NCBI GenBank assembly: GCA_900317155.1 | Contig: ONFO01000002.1 | Location: forward strand, 62,001 to 126,000 | DNA: 64,000 bases | Direction: 5' to 3' | Origin: an uncultured Bacteroidales bacterium | GTDB taxonomy: Bacteria; Bacteroidota; Bacteroidia; Bacteroidales; F082 | Part shown: positions 22,757-32,790 of the stretch, in pieces | Layout: the number at the start of each line of letters is the position of its first letter | Numbering within the stretch: the first letter of the stretch is position 1 | Position numbers and translations under genes: made by a program | Notes under the pieces: generated by a model | Databases searched by the model: none | The model's input: the letters and a program-made list of their open reading frames with translations, nothing else | Told to the model about the DNA's origin: nothing

Positions 22757-23742
22757 ATTAATGCCTTTATTTTAGGCCACCATAATCTTTCAATTCCCAT
22801 TATTTCGAATGTACCGGTCCATGGGGCATTATTACCTTCTATGATTTCGACACCGTCATTAGTAATAGCTAAATCCCAACCGATATATCTTACTTGGGGT
22901 ATTTTTTTTGCAGCTTCAGTAACAACTTCCAATACACGGTCCCACATTGGAATCTTCATTCCAACCACCAACTTATCAGAACCCGGATGATAAAAATAGT
23001 TCTTACTATTCAACACCTCATTAATTCCTGGTCCTTCAATAACACCATGCTCAATTGAAATAGGATAAGCGATACATCCATCGGCTGTGTCTGTTATAGC
23101 ATCACCAGTACCCGCACGATACTTGGCTTTCAAAACATGAACATCACCTTTTCCATCAATCATCGTGTATATCCTGAATGTGTTGAGAGATTTTGTTCCA
23201 AGATAGATATCATCATGTGCTTTCAAACATTCTTCCAATAACATATCGTCTGACACAAAATGATTATAAAGTGTTTTCAACTCCTCTTCAGAAACACCGC
23301 TCGTGGAATGTTTCTCAATTCCACGACCTTCATGCCCCTGCAATGGCTTTGCTATAAACACCGGCGTCTTGTTCACAAAATCCATAAATTCGCTAAATGA
23401 AGATTTCGGAGCATAAAGCCATCTTCTTGAGACAAAATCACTAAAATACTTCAATGCGTTTACTTTATTTTTCAATAAATGAACGTATTTTGGATCATTC
23501 ACATTATTCCATAACCAACAGCCTCTTGTCCTTGTAAAAAATCTTTTTTTCTCATATCTCGACAATGTATACCCATTACCGATTACAAAGTAGTCATTCA
23601 CTGTGAACTTATAGCATATCTTACTTATTATAAAATCAATAAGCACTTTTACCCATTCGCCTTTTCCAAGACCGATATCTTGGGCATAGCGTTTGCTTTT
23701 TCTCACTACTAATATACTGTTATTAATAATACGTCTAATCAT
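22753..23742 (-). CDS. ATP-grasp protein, sugar-transfer associated (4)
   Basis: 329 residues. It has PVFIAKPLQGHEGRGIEKHS near 131-150 (lysine and glycine-rich loop), MLLEECLKAHDDIY, NTFRIYTMIDGKGDVHVLKA, and YIGWDLAITNDGVEIIEGN near 286-304. It belongs to the same ATPgrasp_ST family as 18138 and 19325 but is clearly divergent, which suggests a different acceptor or amino acid. Translationally coupled (4-bp overlap) with the GNAT gene downstream and 20 bp from the flippase gene upstream. The product is probably cytoplasmic or membrane-associated. Confidence 0.75.
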   Translation of the reverse strand: MIRRIINNSILVVRKSKRYAQDIGLGKGEWVKVLIDFIISKICYKFTVNDYFVIGNGYTLSRYEKKRFFTRTRGCWLWNNVNDPKYVHLLKNKVNALKYFSDFVSRRWLYAPKSSFSEFMDFVNKTPVFIAKPLQGHEGRGIEKHSTSGVSEEELKTLYNHFVSDDMLLEECLKAHDDIYLGTKSLNTFRIYTMIDGKGDVHVLKAKYRAGTGDAITDTADGCIAYPISIEHGVIEGPGINEVLNSKNYFYHPGSDKLVVGMKIPMWDRVLEVVTEAAKKIPQVRYIGWDLAITNDGVEIIEGNNAPWTGTFEIMGIERLWWPKIKALI

Positions 23743-23762
23743 GGTAAAACTTTTAACTATAC

Positions 23763-25247
23763 TTAATTATCTTGTTTTTTATTTTTCTTCAATTTCTTGA
23801 ACAATTTAAATCTATCTGGAATAATGGTCAAAAAGTAAGTATATGCTTCTGGTTTGAAAATGAAAGACCACCCCAAATATATAACAGCATACACACCTGC
23901 TTTTACCAATCCGTCTGGATACATGCTCAGATGAAGCAAATGTCCAACTCCAAAACTGACCGCTGCCGCTATCAATGCAACAATACCCACAGGAAGCAAA
24001 TCAAGAATCTGCCTCCAAAACTTATAACCCACATGCTTGGAAACCAAACCAATATTCACAAAATAGGAAAACCAAGCATTGAGAACCATACCCCCCAATA
24101 ACCCCTTCATTCCAAAAAACACCATTCCCAACACGATCGCGCCAATGCCCACTCCTCGCTTTAGTAAAGTCCAAACAAACATAGTTTTACTTTTGCCTAT
24201 GGCAGCTATTGCTTGGAGGTTTGCCGATTGCAAACACCCAGCCAAACCAGCAAAACAAAGTACTTGAAAGTAAGGGATACTTTGTAACCAACGGTCGGAA
24301 TACAATAAAACAAATAATGGCTTTGCGCATAGCAACAATATAAACATCATAGGAAAAGTGATGTAAGACAAAGTCATGGACAACCTTTTAATCATATTCG
24401 ACAAAACAACCTTATCATCTTGAACCTCAGCAAAAAGAGGATACGTAACTTGTGTCATAATGCTAGAAATACTATGGGAAGCTAAACTTTCCGTTCCACT
24501 TGCTTTTGAATAATACCCCATAGTAGATGGATTATACTTCTTTCCAATTAACAATCCCTGTATTTGACCACTGAAGCTATTGATCAGATGCGTCAAGAAC
24601 ATATAGAATCCGAAATCGAACAACTCTTTAAAAGACTTCCAAGAAAAAATCCAAGAAGGCCGCCATTTCACATAGAACCAAAATACCAAAGAATATAAAG
24701 CAGAACCTATCAGATTTTGTGCCACCAGTGCCCATACCCCAAATCCTTTGTATGCCAAAATAATAGTAATCACCAAATTAATTACTGTAATAACAATCGA
24801 AACAATAGATAATAATTTGAAATTTAGTTTCTTTTTTAGTTTATTTTGTTGGATAAGATTTAATGCATGCGTAAAAAGGACTATCCCCTGCACCCGTAAC
24901 ACTACGCAAAGGATTGGCGTGTTATAAAAACGGGCAATAACCGGCGCACTAATGAAAAGTATAGCATACATTAGTGCAGCCATACCCAAATTCCACCAAA
25001 ATATGGTACTATAGTCTTCTTGTGTAGGTCGTTTTTTTTGTATCAACGCAGAGCCAAAACCGCCATCAATGAAAGTATCCGCTAACACCATGAAAATGGA
25101 TAGCATACCGATGCAGCCATAATCATATGGTGTAAGCAGACGCGCCAAAATAATACCCGAGAAGAATCTAATGAACATCGTAGAATACTTCTGCAAGGCC
25201 GTCCACACCATACCGGAGGCGGCCTTTTGTTTTAAGCTTTCCGCCAT
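23763..25247 (-). CDS. Polysaccharide flippase, Wzx/WzxC-like (MOP superfamily)
   Basis: 494 residues with about 12-14 hydrophobic helices. The opening is diagnostic: KAASGMVWTALQKYSTMFIR, then GIILARLLTPYDYGCIGM and FIDGGFGSALIQKK, as in polysaccharide export proteins of the WzxC/Polysacc_synt_3 type. It flips lipid-linked repeat units across the inner membrane. It ends in a lysine-rich tail. Only 1 bp separates it from the oxidoreductase gene upstream. A relic of another flippase tail is at 21650-21785. Confidence 0.9.
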   Translation of the reverse strand: MAESLKQKAASGMVWTALQKYSTMFIRFFSGIILARLLTPYDYGCIGMLSIFMVLADTFIDGGFGSALIQKKRPTQEDYSTIFWWNLGMAALMYAILFISAPVIARFYNTPILCVVLRVQGIVLFTHALNLIQQNKLKKKLNFKLLSIVSIVITVINLVITIILAYKGFGVWALVAQNLIGSALYSLVFWFYVKWRPSWIFSWKSFKELFDFGFYMFLTHLINSFSGQIQGLLIGKKYNPSTMGYYSKASGTESLASHSISSIMTQVTYPLFAEVQDDKVVLSNMIKRLSMTLSYITFPMMFILLLCAKPLFVLLYSDRWLQSIPYFQVLCFAGLAGCLQSANLQAIAAIGKSKTMFVWTLLKRGVGIGAIVLGMVFFGMKGLLGGMVLNAWFSYFVNIGLVSKHVGYKFWRQILDLLPVGIVALIAAAVSFGVGHLLHLSMYPDGLVKAGVYAVIYLGWSFIFKPEAYTYFLTIIPDRFKLFKKLKKNKKQDN

Positions 25248-25248
25248 A

Positions 25249-26457
25249 TTATTTACCTTCCGCGAAGTCTTTCAAATACGCAAACCTTGGAGTCAACTGG
25301 CCTTCTTTCAAAATCATGGAACGGTCAATCACATCGGAATGCTCTCCATTCAGCAAAGGCTCAAACACGTGCTTCATCAACATGGTACCGAAATACTCGC
25401 TGGTATCTATGGCCAAGGCATTCGGACAGGTGTCAACAGCCATCACTGAAATATTATGGTCAGACGAAAATGCCGGTTCATCTTTCTCAGTCATGGGATT
25501 GTAATCGAAATAAGGATCATCATGAGTGGAAGAGCGTACAGTTGATTTTATGCTTCCCTTAATATCGCATGTCACGTCACCAATCATGCGGATGCGCATA
25601 TCTTTGTTGCGCAAATCCTCCTCGCTCAAATAGACAGGAGCCTCTGGTCCCCAAAAATGAGCGCAAATCAGCATATCGGTTTTCTTCGCCCACTTCATAA
25701 AGTCACTTTCATAATCCTTGGGATTGTGTGTGAAATCACTCCATGAGAAAGTAGCTCCATCCTTGCGCTTTACCAAACGGTCGGCATCAACTACACAATA
25801 AGACAAAGTGTCGATGCTTGCATCAGAAAGATACGCTTCTTCGCTCATTCTATGAGCACCGATGCTTTCCAACACATGCTGTGCACCATGTGACACTCGA
25901 CCAGCGCCCGTGACCAACAATTTCACCTTGGGCAATTCTATGTTTTTCAACGAGTCCAATAAACGATTAAGGGTAAACTGCCTATCCGGCTTAGGCAATT
26001 CGAACAATTTATGTTTCAAACCATAACCCCGCAAGGTATAGTACACACCAACTACACCGGCCCACCAACCAAATGCACATACACGAATATTGTTGTCATC
26101 CACAAGATATTCGTAATCGCAGAAAGTGATACGCTTCTGTATAAAAGCCTGCAACAAAGGACGGTTATATTCCTGCATCTTGGCGATATGACCAAAGAAA
26201 AAATAGTGCTTATTTGGAATAAGACTCTCAATTTTGGCTTCTTTAATTCCGAACAAGATGTCACAGTCCTTTACGTCTTGAACAACCTCGACACCTTCTT
26301 CCCGATACTGCTCATCAGAAAAAGCACGAATGTCACTTGTTTGTACCACAATTTGATGCTGGGGATATAATTTGTTTAACTCTGCCACCTGTTTGGGTGC
26401 AAGAGCCACACGATTGTCTACTGGATTTTTAGTTTCCTTTATTAAAGCAATTTTCAT
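25249..26457 (-). CDS. Alanine dehydrogenase / saccharopine-type NAD(P) oxidoreductase
   Basis: 402 residues. The N-terminus KIALIKETKNPVDNRVALAP is the AlaDH/PNT N-terminal signature, followed by a FFGHIAKMQ segment resembling the pyruvate/lysine site and a nucleotide motif VTGAGRVSHGAQ near 181-192. C-terminal: ICAHFWGPEAPVYL, DVTCDIKGSIKST and ISVMAVDTCPNALAIDTS. The family includes alanine dehydrogenase, saccharopine-forming lysine 2-oxoglutarate reductase and N5-(carboxyethyl)ornithine synthase; the sequence alone does not decide. Its position inside the polysaccharide operon, 1 bp from the flippase, suggests it makes an unusual amino acid for the polymer. Confidence 0.7.
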   Translation of the reverse strand: MKIALIKETKNPVDNRVALAPKQVAELNKLYPQHQIVVQTSDIRAFSDEQYREEGVEVVQDVKDCDILFGIKEAKIESLIPNKHYFFFGHIAKMQEYNRPLLQAFIQKRITFCDYEYLVDDNNIRVCAFGWWAGVVGVYYTLRGYGLKHKLFELPKPDRQFTLNRLLDSLKNIELPKVKLLVTGAGRVSHGAQHVLESIGAHRMSEEAYLSDASIDTLSYCVVDADRLVKRKDGATFSWSDFTHNPKDYESDFMKWAKKTDMLICAHFWGPEAPVYLSEEDLRNKDMRIRMIGDVTCDIKGSIKSTVRSSTHDDPYFDYNPMTEKDEPAFSSDHNISVMAVDTCPNALAIDTSEYFGTMLMKHVFEPLLNGEHSDVIDRSMILKEGQLTPRFAYLKDFAEGK

Positions 26458-26489
26458 GATAATAATGGTTATTATTGTTATTCTTTCTT

Positions 26490-27647
26490 TTAATTCTTCT
26501 TCAATTTCTTTCGTTCCTCATCCGTCAAGGCTTCGTATTCATCCATACTGATGCCATACATATCTTTCACCTTTTGGGCAATACGTTTACGACGACCTAA
26601 CATCCAATATAAGCCATAACATACACCTATACTAGCCACAATGACACCATAAAGCTGCCATTGCTCCGAGAAATGCGACTTATAGAACACCCACCAAACC
26701 CCAATGATCATCATGTTGAGTATAATCTCCATCAAGGAGGTCTCCAAATGATGGAAACCATAGTCGATGAAAGCATGGTGAAGATGGGTCTTGTCGGGAT
26801 AGAAAGGCGACTCGCCGCGACTGATACGGCCAAACATCACTCGAACCGTATCGAAAACGGGAATGGCCAACACCGCCAAGGCATAAGCAATCAAGCAAAA
26901 GTTGGTTGGATCCGTTTGTTGGCCGCAAAGCGAGTCTTTGGTCAGCATGGCCATCACCATATCACATAAAGCGATGCCCAGCATCATGGTGCCTGCATCG
27001 CCAATAAACATCTTCGATCGGTTGCCAAACACATTCATGATGAAAAACGGAATAAGTCCACCTATGATGGAGGCAGCCAAGGCCGCCCGGACAAAGTCGT
27101 GGGAATAGAAAAACAGTATGCCATAAAAACCGAATGCCATGATGCAAATGCCAGAAGAAAGTCCGTCGATGCCGTCAATCATATTGATGGCATTGATGAT
27201 GCCTATACAACCGAAAACAGTCAAAGGCCAGGCAATCAATGGTGAAATTTCATGCACGCCCCAAAGACCATGAAGATCGTTGACCGGATAATTGTTTCCA
27301 ACAGCTAAAGCGATCACGATGAGGATTTCGAAAACAAATCTCAAAAGTGGAGAAAGTTTCTTTATATCGTCCCAAGCCCCAATAATGAGCATCAGAAGCA
27401 TGGCAATCTGTACAGGGACAATGGAATGGCAATCATGTTTGAACCAATAACACAAGGAGCCTGCCATAGCACCCATGAACACCACAAACCCACCCATTAC
27501 GGGAATAGGCACGCGTTGAAGTTTTCTTTCTTCAGGATTGTCATAAAAATGTTTCTTTTTCGCAAAAGTCAGTACTGGCTGGTGCACCAATGCCGCAACT
27601 AACAGCGAAATGGAAAAAACCAAAATAATAAAATAAACGTCAGGCAT
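26490..27647 (-). CDS. Undecaprenyl-phosphate sugar-1-phosphate transferase (WecA-like)
   Basis: 385 residues from the ATG at 27647 (a TTG at 27668 is also open). About 10-11 membrane helices. MraY/WecA family motifs: GAWDDIKKLSPL near 90-101 (two aspartates), NAINMIDGIDGLSSGI near 152-167, FIGDAGTMMLG near 216-226, and the cytoplasmic HLHHAF loop near 283-288. Transfers GlcNAc-1-phosphate or a related sugar-1-phosphate to undecaprenyl phosphate, the first step of the repeat unit. It lies 21 bp after wecG. Confidence 0.9.
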   Translation of the reverse strand: MPDVYFIILVFSISLLVAALVHQPVLTFAKKKHFYDNPEERKLQRVPIPVMGGFVVFMGAMAGSLCYWFKHDCHSIVPVQIAMLLMLIIGAWDDIKKLSPLLRFVFEILIVIALAVGNNYPVNDLHGLWGVHEISPLIAWPLTVFGCIGIINAINMIDGIDGLSSGICIMAFGFYGILFFYSHDFVRAALAASIIGGLIPFFIMNVFGNRSKMFIGDAGTMMLGIALCDMVMAMLTKDSLCGQQTDPTNFCLIAYALAVLAIPVFDTVRVMFGRISRGESPFYPDKTHLHHAFIDYGFHHLETSLMEIILNMMIIGVWWVFYKSHFSEQWQLYGVIVASIGVCYGLYWMLGRRKRIAQKVKDMYGISMDEYEALTDEERKKLKKN

Positions 27648-27668
27648 ATTGAGAAAAATAAAATACAA

Positions 27669-28409
27669 CTAATATGATTTCTTCCTTTTTTCTTCCCGAT
27701 AAATCTTGGGAAGGGTAGCAACAATTTGATGACAGCGTTGCAACTGTTTCTTGGGCTCGGAAAACACCCTATACACAAACTCCATATGGTGGTCAACCAT
27801 CCATTTTGGGGCACGTTTCGGTGCATTTTCAAGTCCGCAATAGAAATTGAAAACAGCGCCCACGCCAATCATAACGCCTCGTTGCAAAAAGGGTTGAAGT
27901 CGAAACATGAAGTTCTCTTGTTTGGGAGCACCCAAGGCCACCCAAACAATGTCAGGGTTGTCCTCATTAATCATTTTGGCAATAGCTGGATAATCAAAAT
28001 CCTCAACCTTGCAAAACGGAGGGGCAAAAAACGTCATATTACTGACTGAAGGGTCTGTTTTTGACAATTCATTTCTCAAACCATCAAGTATCTGTTGTGA
28101 AGTACCAATAAAGAACTGCCTATAATGCTTTCTATCCGTCAAGTCCTCAAAAATCTGGCTGCCACAATATTGCTGATATTCGACACCATAAAGTCGTTTC
28201 AAAAACACGGGCACCCAACTGCTGTCGCAGATGGAAAAAAGGCTCTCATTCACAATCCTACGATACTCCAGGTCTTTATGCACCATCTGAAGGATATTGC
28301 CATCGGCAACACAGATGTATCGGGCACCTTCTTTTTGAAGTTGCTCGTCTATTTGGTTCCAGATGGTCTGCCTGTCGAACTCGTAGTTAATGTTAAAATA
28401 GGTGTTCAT
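27669..28409 (-). CDS. WecG/TagA/CpsF family glycosyltransferase
   Basis: 246 residues. Family markers are CVADGNILQMVHKD near 33-46, the DSSWVPVFLKRLYG segment, and the signature DIVWVALGAPKQENFM near 152-167, then GVGAVFNFYCG and RAPKW. These GT26 enzymes add the second sugar, typically ManNAc or ManNAcA, onto the lipid-linked first sugar, matching the WecA-like gene just downstream and the UDP-ManNAcA genes wecC-wecB elsewhere in the window. Located with no gap after the beta-helix gene. Confidence 0.9.
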   Translation of the reverse strand: MNTYFNINYEFDRQTIWNQIDEQLQKEGARYICVADGNILQMVHKDLEYRRIVNESLFSICDSSWVPVFLKRLYGVEYQQYCGSQIFEDLTDRKHYRQFFIGTSQQILDGLRNELSKTDPSVSNMTFFAPPFCKVEDFDYPAIAKMINEDNPDIVWVALGAPKQENFMFRLQPFLQRGVMIGVGAVFNFYCGLENAPKRAPKWMVDHHMEFVYRVFSEPKKQLQRCHQIVATLPKIYREEKRKKSY

Positions 28410-30122
28410 TTACTTGAGGTACCTATGCTTGTGTTTGTATTTGGTTTCTGTATACTTTAAAACGATGTCTTCTTCTGGGTGAGCCACATTGCTTATTACC
28501 ATCTTTGGCAACTTGCCGTCTTCGGAAGGAAGGATGTAGTTGGTGCCTTTGACACAGCCATTGTCCGAGTCTTCATTCGCTTCAAAGCGTATGCTTCCAT
28601 CAACGGTATTGTCCCGAATCACGATGTTTAAATTCGCCCTGTCGATACCTGATTCAGGGGTGTTGGAACGCTCAACGAAGGTAACGCGGCGGGAGTCAAT
28701 GCACATGCTGTTGGCAATATTTGTGATGACATTGCCATATATTTCAATGTTGCTGGCACCATCGTCACAAAAAATGCCTCGGTTATGCTTTATTCCAGAG
28801 AAGCCGTGGATGTAGTTGTTTCTGACAATCGAACCAGCGTTTTTTGTTGCAATATAAATAGCCCCACCATCCATGACACTGTAATTGTCAATTTGATCCA
28901 TATAGTCTTGGCTGTAGCTTAAATCATTGTTTTCAATGATACCCGAACAAGATTGCGTCATTTTGTTTTTATACCACACGCCTGTCCGGATGCCTCCATA
29001 ACCGAAGTTCAAGAAAACGTTATCAGAAACACGATAATTCGTCCCTAAGCATCCAACGCATGTGGTGTTGTTCATACGCTTGCCCATCGACATGAAACTG
29101 TTTTTCTCCACTACCGTATTGGCACTTCCGTTATTCGACCAGATGCCATAATAATACGTATCTGCAAATTGGTTGTTGTCAATTTTGACATTTGGAGATG
29201 CCGAAACATTGATGATGCTCCCGCGCATACCATAAAAACCGCACTTGTGAATCCTGATTTTATTTGACACCGTGTTTCTTATATAAATTGCGGGATTCGA
29301 GTCTTCAAAAGCATTGCCCCAAAACTGTATGCCTTTTATTTCCACCGACGAAAACTTGCAATTTCGGAAGGTCAGGAAATTATGGATTCTGCCTTCCCAC
29401 GCTGAAGTGACACCATTTGGAAGATGCACTTTCCCGTCTGTAATGCGAAGATAGTCCTCACCAGTCTCTATATTGCAGAGTTTGTAACGAATAGCTTTTT
29501 TGCCGTAGTTGTAGTCGTCGTTTACGTTGTATCCGCCGTATGAGGATTCTTTCAGGTCATCAGCAGTAAAATAGATGTACTGCCCCTCTATCTTCTCAAT
29601 CTTATAAGTGCTTGATTGGAACCAATGGGGGATAAGAATATAAGCATTGTTGAAATCTATTTCGGACGGAAAAGCGTTGTTGCATTTTAACCGACAAAGC
29701 TTTTCCTCAGCATTCAAAACCTCGACGAGGCTATCGGCATATTTGACGTATGACCAAGTCTCTACATCCTTGTTGCCACTCATCCAACTGTTGCCTACTG
29801 AGAAAGTACCTTGATAATTATCTCCATCATGATACTCATGTCCCTCCGGAATCAATGTTGCACCGTGACCGACAAAGCGAATCTTTGTGTCGGCGGCATC
29901 AATATCTTTTAATGTGAAGTGCTTTTCTTTTGCAATGTAAGTTCCTGGCAACAAGGATACTCGAATGTTCTTTTCTCCCGCTTTGATTGTGCTTGTTAGT
30001 TTTTCCTGTAATCCATCGAACTCCGCTTGGTTACCGACAACTAGGGTAGTACATCCGACAGATGTCAATGATGCAACAAAACAACAAATGTAAAAAACAA
30101 CGATCTTGAATGGATGAAGCAT
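28410..30122 (-). CDS. Right-handed parallel beta-helix protein, secreted
   Basis: 570 residues from the ATG at 30122; a longer open frame to 30260 would overlap the neighbouring gene. The N-terminal hydrophobic stretch ends in TSVGC (cysteine 24), a plausible but imperfect lipobox. The rest has the beta-solenoid pattern of pectate-lyase-like proteins: repeated N-N-x-F/I turns such as NVKIDNNQFADTYYYGI and NTVVEKNSFMSMG, IENNDLSYS, IVRNNYIHGF, IEIYGNVITNI. Probably a polysaccharide lyase, epimerase or binding protein acting on the polymer outside the inner membrane. Catalytic residues cannot be assigned by eye. Confidence 0.75.
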   Translation of the reverse strand: MLHPFKIVVFYICCFVASLTSVGCTTLVVGNQAEFDGLQEKLTSTIKAGEKNIRVSLLPGTYIAKEKHFTLKDIDAADTKIRFVGHGATLIPEGHEYHDGDNYQGTFSVGNSWMSGNKDVETWSYVKYADSLVEVLNAEEKLCRLKCNNAFPSEIDFNNAYILIPHWFQSSTYKIEKIEGQYIYFTADDLKESSYGGYNVNDDYNYGKKAIRYKLCNIETGEDYLRITDGKVHLPNGVTSAWEGRIHNFLTFRNCKFSSVEIKGIQFWGNAFEDSNPAIYIRNTVSNKIRIHKCGFYGMRGSIINVSASPNVKIDNNQFADTYYYGIWSNNGSANTVVEKNSFMSMGKRMNNTTCVGCLGTNYRVSDNVFLNFGYGGIRTGVWYKNKMTQSCSGIIENNDLSYSQDYMDQIDNYSVMDGGAIYIATKNAGSIVRNNYIHGFSGIKHNRGIFCDDGASNIEIYGNVITNIANSMCIDSRRVTFVERSNTPESGIDRANLNIVIRDNTVDGSIRFEANEDSDNGCVKGTNYILPSEDGKLPKMVISNVAHPEEDIVLKYTETKYKHKHRYLK

Positions 30123-30144
30123 TGTAAAATCCACAAAAGGGAAT

Positions 30145-30714
30145 TCAAATGTTACTATTCTGCAAAAACAACAGATGACGTTTTTTTTCTTCTTCGGTAG
30201 AAAAACGATTTTTGATGAACTTCGCCGGATTGCCGCCAACAATGGTGCAAGGCTCCACATTCTTGGTTACAACACTACCTGCTGCCACAATGGCACCATC
30301 GCCAATTGTAACTCCCCCCATTATGATGGCTCCATGCCCTATCCAAACGTCGTTGCCTACCTTTGTCTTGAAAGAGTCGCCTCGACCTGAGTTCCAAATG
30401 GTCCTTTCAGGAATGTTGATAATATGGTCATCTTTCCCCACAAATGCCACTCCGGTGGCGATTAAAATAGAATTTCCAAACTCTATATCACATTGTATCT
30501 TGCAATGAGGGCCAAACTGAACTTTATCGCCAATAGTAATATCCTTATGTGGTGACCATATTTCCGTGCTTATCGGAATCCTTGCAAACCCATTATGCTT
30601 AATCCATGGATACTTGATTTTCAGCATCCAAAACGAACGCATGGAATTAGCTACCCATCGAATTGCTGCGACCAACTTGCTGCGACCTGGGATAATGTTA
30701 TTGTCGAGATCCAT
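30145..30714 (-). CDS. Hexapeptide-repeat acyl/acetyltransferase
   Basis: 189 residues with a left-handed beta-helix: [15 protein letters not shown], then [20 protein letters not shown] near 120-139 and [20 protein letters not shown], ending [14 protein letters not shown], the common CatB/maltose-acetyltransferase type. The histidine in IGHGAII is the expected catalytic residue. It probably O- or N-acetylates a sugar; with FdtA- and FdtB-like genes upstream, N-acetylation of a 3-amino-dideoxyhexose is one option. Overlaps the glycosyltransferase gene by 17 bp. Confidence 0.85.
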   Translation of the reverse strand: MDLDNNIIPGRSKLVAAIRWVANSMRSFWMLKIKYPWIKHNGFARIPISTEIWSPHKDITIGDKVQFGPHCKIQCDIEFGNSILIATGVAFVGKDDHIINIPERTIWNSGRGDSFKTKVGNDVWIGHGAIIMGGVTIGDGAIVAAGSVVTKNVEPCTIVGGNPAKFIKNRFSTEEEKKRHLLFLQNSNI

Positions 30715-31864
30715 AAATGTCCTTTACTACTTTTTCAGCTATCGTATTATAGCTTAGCCTGTTTTTCATTTTCTCACAGCCTTGTTGCATAGCTGATTTC
30801 CGCATTTCGTCCTGATTCAATAAAAGTGACATAGCCCTTTCAATAGCCTCAGCACTACCGTTCTCGATCCAAATGCCATTGTCTTCGATAAGATGTTCGG
30901 TTGTATCCGTTTTTCTGATAATCAAAGGTGTGCAAACAGCAACGGCATCTTCTATCAAAGTTGTGTGGTGTATCGGCCAACAAGCCACATCTGCCATCTT
31001 CAACAATTCCAAGGTCTTTATCCTATCACACCAATCAAATAAAGTAACAACCTGACTTTGCTTTGCCTGCAATAATGTGTCTTCGTCTTCAATTTTGCCG
31101 AATAAAACAAGCTTAATTCTAGAATTAGGATTGTTTTTCCTTATTCTTTCAGTAGCGAGAATCAATTGGTCAGTACCTTTTTCGACACCCATTTTCCCAC
31201 CCGAAACCACAATGAAGTCAGTTCCTTGATACCCATATTTTTGTCGTAGTATTTCTTTTGACGGTATGGTATCTGCAATATCAACATCAGCACCTATGGG
31301 AAGCAAATCTATTTTTTTCTGATCAATTCCATAGTATTCCTTGATAAAATCACACCTGGAATGTGAAACTCCGTAAGCCTTGACAATCGTTTTTTGAATA
31401 GCTTTGCAAGTTAAGCCAATTAATAGTTTATAATACACAAATGCCCAAATCCTGTTATGGCTCATGTTTAAAACATCAGCATGATTGTCAACTACTAACG
31501 GTATATTATTTCTCTTTGCATATCGAGCTGCTATCGGTAATGAGGTGCAATTGAAATTATGATGAAAAATCACATCGGGCTGAATGGCTTCAATAGCATC
31601 CATGAGATGGAAAGGAACCAAAAAAGAGGTGGAAAAACGCTTTGTTTTAATTCTCTTTATATAAACCTCTCCTATAGTGTAATTCTCTCCTTTAGCTTTA
31701 ATGTCAGAAATCTCTTGAGTCGATAAATAGAATGGAAAATCGTTTCCCGATGCAATGACAGCATTTTGGATTCCTGCTTGTTGTAAATACTTTGGTAACA
31801 GGTTTTCTTGGTATCCCCACCCGTCAATATAAGGAGCCGATATACAAATATGAACGATTTTCAT
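30698..31864 (-). CDS. Glycosyltransferase family 4
   Basis: 388 residues, GT-B fold. N-terminal domain begins [21 protein letters not shown]; the acceptor side has [20 protein letters not shown]. The C-terminal donor domain shows [19 protein letters not shown] near 219-237 and, in place of the usual EX7[16 protein letters not shown] near 320-334. Uses a nucleotide sugar to extend the lipid-linked repeat unit at the cytoplasmic face. It overlaps the hexapeptide transferase gene, so the two may act in succession. Confidence 0.85.
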   Translation of the reverse strand: MKIVHICISAPYIDGWGYQENLLPKYLQQAGIQNAVIASGNDFPFYLSTQEISDIKAKGENYTIGEVYIKRIKTKRFSTSFLVPFHLMDAIEAIQPDVIFHHNFNCTSLPIAARYAKRNNIPLVVDNHADVLNMSHNRIWAFVYYKLLIGLTCKAIQKTIVKAYGVSHSRCDFIKEYYGIDQKKIDLLPIGADVDIADTIPSKEILRQKYGYQGTDFIVVSGGKMGVEKGTDQLILATERIRKNNPNSRIKLVLFGKIEDEDTLLQAKQSQVVTLFDWCDRIKTLELLKMADVACWPIHHTTLIEDAVAVCTPLIIRKTDTTEHLIEDNGIWIENGSAEAIERAMSLLLNQDEMRKSAMQQGCEKMKNRLSYNTIAEKVVKDIYGSRQ

Positions 31865-31889
31865 GTGCAGAATTTCGACAAACGATACA

Positions 31890-32762
31890 CTATTTTGTAA
31901 ATCTACGCGTGATTCCTAACCAAATATTCACTTGGTTTTCTTTAGCTAATTTCAAGTACCTTTTAAATTCTTTCACACCGAAATCTTTCAAGGAGTGAAA
32001 AACGGCTGAAGTCACCCACGGATACATATCCTCCAAATGATGTTCCCTGAAAAACACATATTCCCTTACCGTTTCGGCATAACGGCAATAGGCATTTTCC
32101 TTGTTTTTTGTCTGGGTCAATGAGCCTCTGCGAATTGTACCACAATATGTTTTGCGGACATCTGCAAAAATGGAATGTGCATAATATCCAGACAACAACG
32201 AAAACATAGAATCATTGGAAGCCCTAATTTCTTCGAATCTAATGTTCTTTTCCTTCAAAAAAGAATTTCGCAACATTTTTGAAGTAGGGATGGGATTATG
32301 ATAGCGCAATTGTTTTTCCGCTGATTCTGAATGTGACTTTTCAAACTCCTCTACAAATAGATTCCGTTCTCCGTACCTGTTTGTTGGTTCAAGCGTATCT
32401 GAAAAACAAGCTGTATGACCGAAGAATATTATATCGTAATCAGAATCCACATAGTCGTCCATGATTTCAAAGGCGTTTGGAGTGAAAAAGTCATCTGAAT
32501 CAGAAAAGACAACCCATTTGCCTTCGGCCAAGGAAAGGCCAACGTTGCGGGCACCTCCTGCAAATTTTGATCGGGTAAGAAAAATAACTTGGATTCGCTC
32601 GTTGGCAAACGACTCCATCAACGTTCTTTCGCTTGCCGACAAATCACTGACATCATCGACCACGATAATCTGAATGTCATTCCTTTTAGGAATGCTATTC
32701 AAACATCGCTGCAGCAAAGGTACGCAATTCTTATGCGGAATCACAACCGAATAAGTAAACAT
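31890..32762 (-). CDS. Glycosyltransferase family 2
   Basis: 290 residues from the ATG at 32762; an upstream extension is open but overlaps the next gene. GT-A fold: YSVVIPHKNCVPLLQRCLNS at 4-23, IIVVDDVSDLSA near 32-43, FAGGARNVGLSLAEGKWVVF with SDSDDF near 89-94 as the metal-binding DxD. The C-terminal part is soluble with no membrane helix. Adds one sugar of the repeat unit; donor specificity cannot be read. It lies 25 bp before the GT4 gene. Confidence 0.85.
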   Translation of the reverse strand: MFTYSVVIPHKNCVPLLQRCLNSIPKRNDIQIIVVDDVSDLSASERTLMESFANERIQVIFLTRSKFAGGARNVGLSLAEGKWVVFSDSDDFFTPNAFEIMDDYVDSDYDIIFFGHTACFSDTLEPTNRYGERNLFVEEFEKSHSESAEKQLRYHNPIPTSKMLRNSFLKEKNIRFEEIRASNDSMFSLLSGYYAHSIFADVRKTYCGTIRRGSLTQTKNKENAYCRYAETVREYVFFREHHLEDMYPWVTSAVFHSLKDFGVKEFKRYLKLAKENQVNIWLGITRRFTK

Positions 32763-32790
32763 AATAGAGAGTTTGTGGATAGAACCAAAA

